The position numbers and the translations under genes were made by a program. The notes beneath the pieces are model-generated. The model saw nothing but the letters and a program-made list of their open reading frames with translations. It had not been told where the DNA came from and made no database searches. This document shows, piece after piece, positions 10,801 to 19,126 of a DNA stretch of 43,132 nucleotides; positions within the stretch are counted from its first letter, which is position 1, and every line of letters starts with the position of its first letter. Origin of the DNA: Eubacteriales bacterium (lineage in GTDB: Bacteria > Bacillota > Clostridia > Saccharofermentanales > UBA5734); the NCBI GenBank assembly GCA_028708525.1, contig JAQVYV010000003.1:1-43132 (forward strand), in the 5' to 3' direction.

Positions 10801-13800
10801 GGAGATATGGAAGAGTACATCTATGGGACCCGGAAGTACCACTACGCTCTATCCAACCGCTATTTCTCCATCGATCCTGCTACAAGTATCATTTCCGTTG
10901 ATGTCCCGGACGGGATCCGGTATATGGAATGCGATCTTACTCTTACTTGGAAGACAGATAAGCTGGCATTCAGCAAACATGATCTAACCGTCACTATACC
11001 TTTGGTATGGACGAATCTCTCAACATCCGAGCTTAATGAGAAATTTACCGTAAGTGTTAAAGCAGGAAATCCTTCGGAAGGATACAGAACGATCTGGAGT
11101 AGCAGGATAACCAAGAACAAATCATTCGATCTGCCTTCACAGGATGATATCCTCGGACTATTAAAATACTCTTCATACGATATCCCCGGATCGGGAAATC
11201 TCAGATATTCGTCATATACAGGATACGGCACTCAGAAAATCAAAGAACTTGCTGTTATGGAAGACACAACATACTATTTCGATCTTACAACAAGGACCTA
11301 TGATATGCCGGTCATGAAAGTGCAGAAGCAGGATGGAACTCTCCAAAGTATTACCGTTTCAGCAAAATACGGTGATAAGTTTGATTTGAGTTCTGTGAGA
11401 GTTTCCGGAACAAATGATTCAGAAACTCAGACATACACTTCTTTTTACCGGATAAACACTAAAGATACTTCAGGAAACGAGATTTCATCCGACACCGGAA
11501 GGATAATCGACACCGTGTTTGCACGCGAGCTCATCTCAGGCACTAGTTTTACTGCAGAGTACACAGACAACTCAGCAACCATAACATATGTGTTCACCGG
11601 AATCGACCTGCCTGTCAAAACCACTGTTATTCGAAAAGGCACAGTTCCTCCCGATATTTTTACGACTGAAGTTACTGCAATGAATGCAGTCGTCACCGGG
11701 ATTTCTCCTGTATTAGGTCCGGTCATGAGCTCAACAGAGTACAGTGTTGTATGTAAACTCCTTGAGAAGCCTGCTGTGATAAGAAAAGTAACTTTCATTA
11801 CAGGTGACCCGTCGCAAACAACTGCAGCCGATTATCCGGAAGGTGCAGTTATCATTGCTCCTTCTGCTCCGGAGCGTTACGGTTATGAGTTCACGGGTTG
11901 GTTCAGTTCGGATGCCCCTTCCGATCCTTATGTTTTTTCAACAATGCCTGAGCACGACCTTGAGCTTGTCGCAGGATGGAAAGCTAAAACTTCACAGATC
12001 ACTTTCGATCCTAATGAAGGTTCTATGCCCGAAGGAACCTCGGATGTCCTGACAGTAAACTTTGATTCTTCTTACGGACTGCTTCCTCTTCCGGTCAGGA
12101 CAGGATTTGCATTCATTGGCTGGTATACCGACCGTGTCAGCGGAATCAATGTTTTGGCATCAGATAAAGTGGATTCAATTGATGACCAAACGCTCTACGC
12201 TCACTGGGAAGAAAAGGATCCGATAGATCCTTTATGGATAACTTTCCCTGCAAATCAGATATACAAGTATAATTATGAACCAAGATCAGTCATTTTCTCA
12301 ACAGGAACAAGCGGATTAGCTTCGGAAAGCTTCGTTGTTCAATACAAACGGCAGAACCTCGACAGTGAGTGGATGGATATCGCAGAAAACGCCGGGACAT
12401 ATGATGTTAAAATAACTCGTCCGGAAGATGGTGTATACCGATCTTTTGAGAAAACCTACACGTCAGTGATGCAGATCAATAAAATATCCAGAACTATTCC
12501 CGCACCATCAAATTCATTTATTTTCAAGAGCAGCGTTGAGGCCTATAGGATCCCTTCTGACTCATATAAAGGTAATGGGACAGTCGAGTATGCATTACAC
12601 ATCTATAAAACAGGTGCTCCTTCGAGCGGATGGCAGACTTCACCGGTATTTATGAATGTTAAACCCGGCACGTATTATCTATATTCAAGAATCTCCGAAG
12701 GTGAGAATCACCTGGCTGCCGTGTCGTTTGCAAGCACCGCAGTTGAGGTGACACACGCATTAAGCCCCAGCTTCTTCAATCAATTCTGGATCGGAGTTAA
12801 AACAAGCGACATTGGCAGTGCCGGAACAGACTCCATCATCGAAGGATCGCTCAGCTTTTACGATTATAATTATTGTTCAGTATATGAGCTTAGCGGAAGT
12901 GAAAATGATCACGAAAGAGGTGATTATCGCAGATATTTCTTTTCTCCTCATTTTTACTTTAACACAGCACTGAAGCCTGATCCATGGATGATAAACCATG
13001 TCAGGATCGATTATGAAAAAAAGGGAACTGCTGCGGGCTGGCACTGCGAATATGTAAAGGTAGGAGTCGCTAACAACAACGGTTCATATTTCGGTGAATC
13101 ACTGTCCGGTATACCTGTCGGTCAGTGGTTCGGTGCGGAAGATCACGATAGCAAATATGTATCCTGGATCTCTCCCGCAGGTGCTACTGATGCCATGAAA
13201 CGAAACATCACTTCTGTTGGAAATTTCTACAGTGGTCTTCCTTCTTCAGTCGTTCTGGGGACAAACGAAACCGGATCATTTGATTTTACATATAATGGCC
13301 TTGTGACCGACCAGTATTCTGCATTTGCAGGTCTTGCTAACTATAACGTTTACGATCATTTCGATGCTCCTACACTCAGTGTTTCTGCGAACAAACCGGG
13401 ATATGATACCCTTATTCCCTATCACATCAACTCTTTCTCATTCAATAAATCTGCTTTGAGACAAGCTATGGCAGCAAACGGCGACCGGCAGATCGAACTT
13501 GATGTTACTCTTCAATTCCCGGTACGTTCGACTGTTGCTTCGACATCGACATATACTAAAAAAATGGTGATTTCTCTTGACGAACAGCTTCCTCTAAATT
13601 CAATGGCAGTATCTATGAGTTATCCGTCAAGAACATTTATGCCTCTTTACGCGATCGAAAAACGTCAAAAATCCGGCGATACTGTTGATTTTACGATCAC
13701 TGTACCTGAAAACACCGGTATGTGGGGCTTAAAGGCAAGGATCAGTTATGATCACGACCTGCTCACTCTGACAGGATCAAGGCTCGGAAATGTGTTCATC

Positions 13801-14994
13801 GGATCAGAAGTAACAACAACTGAAGATCTTGACAGCGAGAAATTTATTTTCCTGGCCAGCAGAGACGACTTCAACAATACTGTCATGACAGGAAATCTGA
13901 TAACACTTACCTTCCTTGTGAAAGCAGACTATGAACTTACTGAGCACCCGGTAACATATGAGATCGTACAGGCTATCGATTCCGAAAGTGATTTGAAAAC
14001 CTTCCTTCACGACGGCAGCGGACCTACAATAAGTGTTTCCGGAAATACTGCAGAAATACTTGTCTCAGACAAGGTCACAATAGACGCAAGAGGGGGAAGT
14101 GAAAACATACTCAAACTTGAAGTCAGTAAAGATTCGGGCGATTTCACTGATATAACAGAATCCTACGATTCAGGTCATCTCATATCGGTCAACGGTTCGT
14201 ACACTTTCAGAGTCACGGATACATCAGGAACTACAGCTTCTACTACTTTGATTTACACAAATCTCGATAGTGCCGGCCCTGTCCTCAATATCGATACCGG
14301 AAGTTACAGCGAAGGAACCTGGACAAATGGAGACGTGATTTTCAGACTGACCAACGAGACTGACAACCTTGGTTTGACCACTTTCATGTATAAACTCGGT
14401 AACGGAGATTGGCAGGAATACATAACCGAATTGATCGTTCCGTCTGATGGCGGTGTCAAGGCATATTCATTCAAGGCAATCAGTGAGAGCGGTATAGAAA
14501 GTGACATAAGTTCGTTCATCATTAGTCATGACTCGGTAGCACCTGTTGGTGAGATCAGCGTTGCTTCAAATATATGGAACACCTTGCTTAACGATATCAC
14601 CTTCGGGTTGTTTTTCCAAGAGACCCTAACAGTTGAAATCGAGGCGGAAGATGAAGACAGCGGGATAGCAAAGATCGAATACCATTTAGCAAACTCTGTA
14701 GTTGGTGATCCTGAAGGAATAGAAGATTGGACCGAATACACCGATACCTTCGATATCACTCCGAATAACAGCTATGTGATCTACGTTCGTTTTACTGACA
14801 TTGCCGGCAATAGTTCGATCATTTCTTCCAACGGGATCACTCTGAATGCGGACGAACCCGAACCGGATGACGATAATCCTCAGACTTCTGATACAGGTTT
14901 CCCTTATCTGTGGCTGATTCTGATGTTGTGTGCAGTATCTGCAGTATTTCCTTTTATTTCAATAAAAAGTCTTCTGAAAAATAACAAGGAATAG
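7852..14994 (+). CDS. Giant modular surface protein with dockerin, InlB-type repeats, cohesin-like domain and PQTSD sorting-like tail
   Basis: A 2380-residue protein. The start at 7852 is fixed by GGAGGT seven bases upstream and a following signal peptide (about 1-38); an in-frame ATG at 7711 has neither. In order: a type I dockerin-like module (about 40-103) with two calcium loops, DVNSDGLINQSD and DVNLDGTVDLID; an InlB-type (Flg_new) beta-grasp repeat (about 107-174); a long unrecognised region with a beta-rich stretch (about 533-643) and a coiled coil (about 653-693); two more InlB-type repeats (about 1312-1453); a cohesin-like domain (about 1930-2080, with WGLKARISYDHDLLTLTG); Ig-like domains (about 2080-2330); then NPQTSDTG (PQTSD at 2343-2347), a transmembrane helix and the basic tail KSLLKNNKE. 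The C-terminus resembles a sortase signal but is not LPXTG. The likely role is adhesion or scaffolding at the cell surface. It is divergent from a two-component system that may regulate it. Confidence 0.88.
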   Translation: MSNHKPNFRKAKQLLAGFLVLILLVTGVPLELFAVKASEVLYGDVNSDGLINQSDVSDLTDHLAEYDIDIDEQASDVNLDGTVDLIDLLLLKKYVAGLDVILGESCVITFDTQGGSSVQPITVKKGTKLSQIPTTSKNGSTFLGWETTEGDTFYSEDLITDDLSLVAKFEELPPKEVLSLISFALTEQQPTLSFVILAAHDISADLVRTLISLTSMDGSDPVELDILYEGSDRFRVSAKTGFTPGASYELELAEGLTFENKADTIRTASFTIYKEEVSNITLNDDMVYIKDTDSMDYFLDGSSFPVPVLEAALLNSQANEAITGTFIYNNINFSVGDVLCIYENTDPRERDLLNEDYSDDKVAYIKVTEISGSTVTFTSLDESSVEDVIFIPDTIPFSVEALPSGECGTIPAAAYDNKAWISFGYTEPPEFDEGDFIVLYQGDFFDMTDESLVCFGRITSVSEDTLTYTRTTAEEIENSIDLFLKDSVDGDSLLENVDTQALSENIERQVMRSGFAVDAANYLAATATQLRGIGGELELGDDIKVKVEIGKSSKYFKDGIRLAVGIEGEFGVDIGEDAEMKIDLAATFVEEISVDVDVDAKAKWKWYFIIPVLKDLSFRTSVDLKNYAGVSVDVKVYTVEKDEGTLWSKLKEYKEEYGEIFDQIEEIEEKINEAKETYEKLQGYKEDLENLWATIPAAVAGDYEETLEALEGTNISDDLLGLLNMTSETELDAGVRDLMERYSEMLENESEWVELLNKEIFHTDIVIFIVAIGIDVNFIIKANINIALGANLEYVIGKRYSFWINVFSKTSGSSEMDLLDEKFAFQFYVMGALGLKMGIEAGVAVGLFSTKLGSIGLTVEFGPYIKLWGYFIYEYSKMRPANTNTWIYDERMMGALYLEFGIYLEMTFKAQLFNNAIKYEPTLLDKEWPLLTVGERNNVYDFAYEIEDDEVLIVKDTDNNSTTGISMILPDTYRLMSRIDLCEGDMEEYIYGTRKYHYALSNRYFSIDPATSIISVDVPDGIRYMECDLTLTWKTDKLAFSKHDLTVTIPLVWTNLSTSELNEKFTVSVKAGNPSEGYRTIWSSRITKNKSFDLPSQDDILGLLKYSSYDIPGSGNLRYSSYTGYGTQKIKELAVMEDTTYYFDLTTRTYDMPVMKVQKQDGTLQSITVSAKYGDKFDLSSVRVSGTNDSETQTYTSFYRINTKDTSGNEISSDTGRIIDTVFARELISGTSFTAEYTDNSATITYVFTGIDLPVKTTVIRKGTVPPDIFTTEVTAMNAVVTGISPVLGPVMSSTEYSVVCKLLEKPAVIRKVTFITGDPSQTTAADYPEGAVIIAPSAPERYGYEFTGWFSSDAPSDPYVFSTMPEHDLELVAGWKAKTSQITFDPNEGSMPEGTSDVLTVNFDSSYGLLPLPVRTGFAFIGWYTDRVSGINVLASDKVDSIDDQTLYAHWEEKDPIDPLWITFPANQIYKYNYEPRSVIFSTGTSGLASESFVVQYKRQNLDSEWMDIAENAGTYDVKITRPEDGVYRSFEKTYTSVMQINKISRTIPAPSNSFIFKSSVEAYRIPSDSYKGNGTVEYALHIYKTGAPSSGWQTSPVFMNVKPGTYYLYSRISEGENHLAAVSFASTAVEVTHALSPSFFNQFWIGVKTSDIGSAGTDSIIEGSLSFYDYNYCSVYELSGSENDHERGDYRRYFFSPHFYFNTALKPDPWMINHVRIDYEKKGTAAGWHCEYVKVGVANNNGSYFGESLSGIPVGQWFGAEDHDSKYVSWISPAGATDAMKRNITSVGNFYSGLPSSVVLGTNETGSFDFTYNGLVTDQYSAFAGLANYNVYDHFDAPTLSVSANKPGYDTLIPYHINSFSFNKSALRQAMAANGDRQIELDVTLQFPVRSTVASTSTYTKKMVISLDEQLPLNSMAVSMSYPSRTFMPLYAIEKRQKSGDTVDFTITVPENTGMWGLKARISYDHDLLTLTGSRLGNVFIGSEVTTTEDLDSEKFIFLASRDDFNNTVMTGNLITLTFLVKADYELTEHPVTYEIVQAIDSESDLKTFLHDGSGPTISVSGNTAEILVSDKVTIDARGGSENILKLEVSKDSGDFTDITESYDSGHLISVNGSYTFRVTDTSGTTASTTLIYTNLDSAGPVLNIDTGSYSEGTWTNGDVIFRLTNETDNLGLTTFMYKLGNGDWQEYITELIVPSDGGVKAYSFKAISESGIESDISSFIISHDSVAPVGEISVASNIWNTLLNDITFGLFFQETLTVEIEAEDEDSGIAKIEYHLANSVVGDPEGIEDWTEYTDTFDITPNNSYVIYVRFTDIAGNSSIISSNGITLNADEPEPDDDNPQTSDTGFPYLWLILMLCAVSAVFPFISIKSLLKNNKE

Positions 14995-15029
14995 CACCCG
15001 CAGGTCATTATTTACAGTGTTATGTTTTT

Positions 15030-15080
15030 GAGAAATTCCGTTTTTAACCTACGGTAGGTTAAAAACGGAATTTCTCTTTT
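15030..15080 (+). terminator. Perfect 23-bp inverted repeat between convergent genes
   Basis: Two 23-bp arms (15030-15052 and 15054-15076) are perfectly complementary around a single central base, and the right arm is followed by CTTTT. On the plus strand this is a plausible rho-independent terminator for the giant gene. For the opposing gene the hairpin is followed by A residues, so termination that way is less certain. Confidence 0.6.
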
Positions 15081-15096
15081 CCCGCTGGGATTCTCC

Positions 15097-16515
15097 TCAT
15101 ACATCCGCCTGATTCTTAAGGATAGTACTAATAAGTTCGGCTCTTCCTGAAACATCATACTTTGAATAAATATTCCTTGCATGAGTTTTCACCGTACTTT
15201 CGCTGATATAAAGGGCTTCAGCTATAGCTTTATTGGATTTACCATCCAGCATTTGCTGAAGAACATCCCGTTCCCTGTCTGTTAAAGGATCAAGCGATCT
15301 GACGTTATATATCACTCCAGCCTGTTCATTTGCAGGCATATCTTTATATACCGACAAATAGACATGGCCTTTAAGCAGCATGTAAAGTTCTCTGTTCAAA
15401 GTCGGCAAAAGGACAAGAGTTATGCTTACAACGGCAAAAGCGATTGCAGCGATCTGTTCTTCCGGCAGATTTATCCCTGTAATACCCGATCCCAGTGATC
15501 CACCTGCCAGAACTCCGAAAACATTTGCTGAAAGCCCCACACCAAATATTCTAACAGGGTTGTCTGCATATTCAAGCATTTCTCCGATGATGCTCCACCA
15601 GAACAGATCCAAAACTCCGCAGGCTCCGAGCATCAAAGTATCAACAAAGATATAGTCTGCAGGATTTCGGTCCAAGAGCATGAATCCCAGAAACGAAGCC
15701 ATGATCATACCCATCCCGACATAAAGGATCAGAGAACGCTTTGCTTTGATCGGAAGATTTCTCATGATCAGCAGGGCTGTAATATAAGGCAACGCCCAAT
15801 ACCAGCTGGTCAGCCTCTGTAAATGTTCAAAAGCAGGATTTATGACTTGGTACATCAATCCTGAATTTATAGTTATAACAGAAACAAAGACAAAAAGCAT
15901 GACCATCGGTTTCTTGATCTCACCGGGAAGTTTCTTCTCATAATGATCGCTCCAGACTACGATTTGTTCAGCAGGCAGCAACCACATAAGTACCGCTCCC
16001 GGCACCAGACAAAACAAAGATAGCATCAGTCCGGTCTTCACTGAAAAATTAACTGTTATGTAATTTATCCCAATCATCAGGATATTCGATAATATCAGAA
16101 CATCAGCACAGGATTTTATCCTTTCATTCTTAAGTGTATAAGCTTTTAGAAAATACCCCCAGGATGCAACCATGCAGCCTGCAACAAATCCGGAAACAGC
16201 AAGCAGCGCAGTCCAGAATCGGACAATCGGCGAAGCACTGAAAAAGAAGGGCACTCCCGCAGCAAAACAAATCAATGTCCCTCCGACAAAAAAACGTTTA
16301 GCCATTATTGGCGAACGTATTATCCTTCCGGCTGTAAACAACCCCAGAAAATGTGAGACAATTGCCACAGTGATATAGATGCCGGAATCCTTACCGATCA
16401 TGTCAATAAGTTCGTATAATATCTGTCCTTCAAACAGAAAAGACAGCAAATAAGCAAATATAAATGAAAACGCTCCGACCGATATCCATCTGAAGCGTCT
16501 GTTTAAATCAAACAT
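15097..16515 (-). CDS. Twelve-TM MFS-like membrane protein with C-terminal LuxR-type HTH
   Basis: A 472-residue protein. Residues about 10-390 form roughly twelve hydrophobic helices in a transporter-like arrangement. After a short linker a LuxR/GerE DNA-binding domain begins near residue 405, starting LTDRERDVLQQMLDG and continuing with KAIAEALYISESTVKTHARN, the helix-turn-helix signature. The chain therefore seems to be a one-component, membrane-tethered regulator whose sensory part is a transporter-like bundle. Similar fusions occur in anaerobic Firmicutes and Actinobacteria, mostly without known ligands. The start has GAGG about ten bases upstream and a TATAAT further up. It lies downstream of the 826-residue gene and converges on the giant surface-protein gene, which is a possible target. 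Confidence 0.88.
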   Translation of the reverse strand: MFDLNRRFRWISVGAFSFIFAYLLSFLFEGQILYELIDMIGKDSGIYITVAIVSHFLGLFTAGRIIRSPIMAKRFFVGGTLICFAAGVPFFFSASPIVRFWTALLAVSGFVAGCMVASWGYFLKAYTLKNERIKSCADVLILSNILMIGINYITVNFSVKTGLMLSLFCLVPGAVLMWLLPAEQIVVWSDHYEKKLPGEIKKPMVMLFVFVSVITINSGLMYQVINPAFEHLQRLTSWYWALPYITALLIMRNLPIKAKRSLILYVGMGMIMASFLGFMLLDRNPADYIFVDTLMLGACGVLDLFWWSIIGEMLEYADNPVRIFGVGLSANVFGVLAGGSLGSGITGINLPEEQIAAIAFAVVSITLVLLPTLNRELYMLLKGHVYLSVYKDMPANEQAGVIYNVRSLDPLTDRERDVLQQMLDGKSNKAIAEALYISESTVKTHARNIYSKYDVSGRAELISTILKNQADV

Positions 16516-16564
16516 AAAATACGAACCTCATCGCATATCATTGACCGATTTTTCTGCTGAAATA

Positions 16565-16570
16565 ATTATA
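16565..16570 (-). promoter_or_regulatory. Probable -10 element for the LuxR-type membrane regulator
   Basis: TATAAT on the minus strand lies about 50 nt before the start codon at 16515, in the 66-bp gap after the 826-residue gene. No good -35 hexamer is visible, because the upstream sequence runs into the end of that gene. Confidence 0.4.
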
Positions 16571-16581
16571 CCATTTTTACT

Positions 16582-19062
16582 CTATTTTCTTTGGAGCAGA
16601 TATTCATTGATCAATGTCATACCCGGTGATTCGTAATACGTGTAAACTTTCGCACTGTATCCGGTAGAGATTATCTCAACTCTCGTTATAGAAATCTTTT
16701 CATCTTCCGATTTAGTCAATTCATATATGTTATCGGATAATTTTTCAAGCACCAAGCCCGTATTGTAAGGATCCGCTTTACTTATAAAAGTTAGAGTAGG
16801 TCCGTTATAATGAAGTTCTACATCCGCTGACGGCTTTTCCCACGGTCCGTAATCATTCTCGATCTTGCCTTCGGGCAGATCATCCATGATCATTTCATCA
16901 TGAATGATGCAGGACTCATATATTCCGGTAATACTCTCCAGAAAGTCGGTGTCTTCGTTTTTCGGCACAGCTTTAATAACTATTCTGTAGAGTGTTTCAT
17001 CATCACGCTTGCCTGCATATGATCCGGAACCGGGGGAAAAACCAACCAGCTGGTTTGGCTGTCTTTTATCAAGAAGATCAGTTACATTTCTGTACAACCA
17101 GATATGGGAGGGAGATCCCAGGCTGTCATAGTCCGATTTCTGAAAAGACAATATGCATTCACCAGAGCTGTTAAACTCTGAATACATATCATTAAGGGCA
17201 AAAGAGGAATTCTTCGGGTAACCCAATACCGCATACCAACCTCTGAAAGACTTTGAAGGATCTGCTGACCGGATAACAACGTCATACCAAGGATCCTCTT
17301 CCTCAGGCAGCATCGGTATAGTGACTTGAGGAGTAGCCTCGGGTGTTATATCCGGAGTTATTTCAGGATCCGGTTCATCCTCATTCTGTATTTTTCTCGG
17401 CTGCAGAATAACATTCTGTACTGATTCATTAAAAGGTAACAAATCCACTGAATGGACCCTGTTGATGCCTTGTTGCATGTCAGATGCTCGTTTGTATAGT
17501 TCCAACTTCATCGGAAATCCGGCAGACTGATGCGCCAGCAACGTGAAACTTATTCTGCCACTGCCGGTTTCACTTAGCTTTCCCATCCATGCATTGGGAT
17601 CAGATTGACCGGATATCGGTGCTATACAAGCATAATAGCCGCCCCAGGTTGGCTTTTCGTCGCTGGGAACCGACTCTTTGATATCGACTGTAAATTTACT
17701 GTTATACAGGTCAGCGACTTTCTGAAAATCTTTTCTGCGTTCTTCCATGGTGTCAAGATTCATGTTCCTGCTGATTGAAATGAAAAGGCTTGTGAGATAA
17801 CTGATCAATTCCGATCTATGGATATTGGAGATGTTTTCACGGTCTTTCTGTGAAGGCCAAGGATACTTGGACAGCTTCCCGTTACTGTCGTAAGAATCTA
17901 TCCAGGATTCCCAGTCAGCGCCGGCTTTCTCCCAATATTCATTTGAATATCTGTTTATTTCACCTTCGATCAGCTCCAATGCTTTCTTCGGATCACTCTT
18001 GTTTTCCGTATATATTTCGTTAAACAACTTTTCCCAATCATTAAGTTTTCTGCTGATCCCGTTTCTGCGATAATATGCGTCGTACATATTCTTAGTGCTT
18101 TTATATTTGTTGTGCACTGCATAAGTACTCACTTCACTCAAAGCCAGATCTATCACTCCAACTCCTATATATGCCAGTTGAATGGATGGAGTTCCAAGAT
18201 TAACTGCCAAATCGAGCACTGCCTTCATTCCGCTTATCGAGGTCTCTTTAGCAGATGTTCCGTTATAATAGGCATCAAAAGCAAACCTCGAGCATGAGGC
18301 AGCAACTGACATAACAGTAAGTGAATCACCTAAGGCCGAACTCAGAGCATTATCATATGCACCGCCAAGCGAAAGTAGTGTCGGTACAGATGTTGCGGCA
18401 AAATATCCCGTTCCCCCCATTATATCTAAAGCTGACTTAACGATATCTTCTTTCCACGAAGGGCCTTGCTCAGTGAATTTCTCAAGTATATCCATTGCTT
18501 GTTGTGAAGTCATTGTTGCTGCATATACATCGACTGCGGAAATATAAGCACTGCGTTTGGATCGGTCTCTGACTGTAAAAACACCATATGTGGAGAAATG
18601 ATCCGTAATTATATGGATCTGATTCTTTTCAGTGTCGATAAAATAGAAGACATCCTCCCAGTCCCCGCTATCCGGATCAAGATACTTTCCGCAGACAGCA
18701 CTGCCTTCCTCTTCCTCAGGAATATCATTATCATCATACTGAATTACTATCTCTATCGCGCCTTTAGGTTGTCCTGACGACAGGATGAAATCATAGGCTA
18801 CTATTTCTATATCAGGGTCACTGTTTTCAGGTTCAACTTCACATATCAGAAGTTCTTCTCCTTCATCCAGAAGACTGCCAAAACAAACTTTTACCCCATC
18901 AACTTCAACTACAGTGTCGGAAACGCTTAGTTTATCTGACTCGGTGCCGGTACCTGAAGGCTCCCGAAGAGAGCGGATAAGTAACCATATACCTGTACCT
19001 CCGAGTATAAGGGAAATAATAAGAACAAACGCTATAGGTGCTTTGACCAATGGTGTTTTCAT
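16582..19062 (-). CDS. Large membrane-anchored extracellular protein of unknown function
   Basis: An 826-residue protein I do not recognise as a whole. One N-terminal transmembrane helix or uncleaved signal (about 9-29) is followed by an acidic beta-rich region (about 45-165) containing FYFIDTEKNQIHIITDHFSTYGVFTV, a type of segment seen before extracellular domains in clostridial surface proteins. A mostly helical region (about 170-440) includes a weakly hydrophobic Ala/Gly-rich part near 215-310. A Pro/Thr/Glu linker lies near 568-595. Two short modules with W-Y-x-A-V/C-x-x-x motifs flank the linker, one near 490 (WGGYYACIAP) and one near 615 (FRGWYAVLGYP), and the C-terminal ~110 residues look lipocalin-like. 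No clear ribosome binding site precedes the ATG. It follows the hydrogenase operon by 64 bp and may be read through from it. Confidence 0.75.
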   Translation of the reverse strand: MKTPLVKAPIAFVLIISLILGGTGIWLLIRSLREPSGTGTESDKLSVSDTVVEVDGVKVCFGSLLDEGEELLICEVEPENSDPDIEIVAYDFILSSGQPKGAIEIVIQYDDNDIPEEEEGSAVCGKYLDPDSGDWEDVFYFIDTEKNQIHIITDHFSTYGVFTVRDRSKRSAYISAVDVYAATMTSQQAMDILEKFTEQGPSWKEDIVKSALDIMGGTGYFAATSVPTLLSLGGAYDNALSSALGDSLTVMSVAASCSRFAFDAYYNGTSAKETSISGMKAVLDLAVNLGTPSIQLAYIGVGVIDLALSEVSTYAVHNKYKSTKNMYDAYYRRNGISRKLNDWEKLFNEIYTENKSDPKKALELIEGEINRYSNEYWEKAGADWESWIDSYDSNGKLSKYPWPSQKDRENISNIHRSELISYLTSLFISISRNMNLDTMEERRKDFQKVADLYNSKFTVDIKESVPSDEKPTWGGYYACIAPISGQSDPNAWMGKLSETGSGRISFTLLAHQSAGFPMKLELYKRASDMQQGINRVHSVDLLPFNESVQNVILQPRKIQNEDEPDPEITPDITPEATPQVTIPMLPEEEDPWYDVVIRSADPSKSFRGWYAVLGYPKNSSFALNDMYSEFNSSGECILSFQKSDYDSLGSPSHIWLYRNVTDLLDKRQPNQLVGFSPGSGSYAGKRDDETLYRIVIKAVPKNEDTDFLESITGIYESCIIHDEMIMDDLPEGKIENDYGPWEKPSADVELHYNGPTLTFISKADPYNTGLVLEKLSDNIYELTKSEDEKISITRVEIISTGYSAKVYTYYESPGMTLINEYLLQRK

Positions 19063-19126
19063 ATAACAAGTCTATGATTTCAAGACAATAACGGCATCAT
19101 CCGAAAGGATGAAATCAGACAAAATC

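Noticed and set aside
19097-19112. Hairpin TCATCC/GGATGA in the gap after the phosphatase gene as an operon terminator
   Set aside because: The stem is only 6 bp and no T-tract follows, so read-through into the 826-residue gene cannot be excluded.
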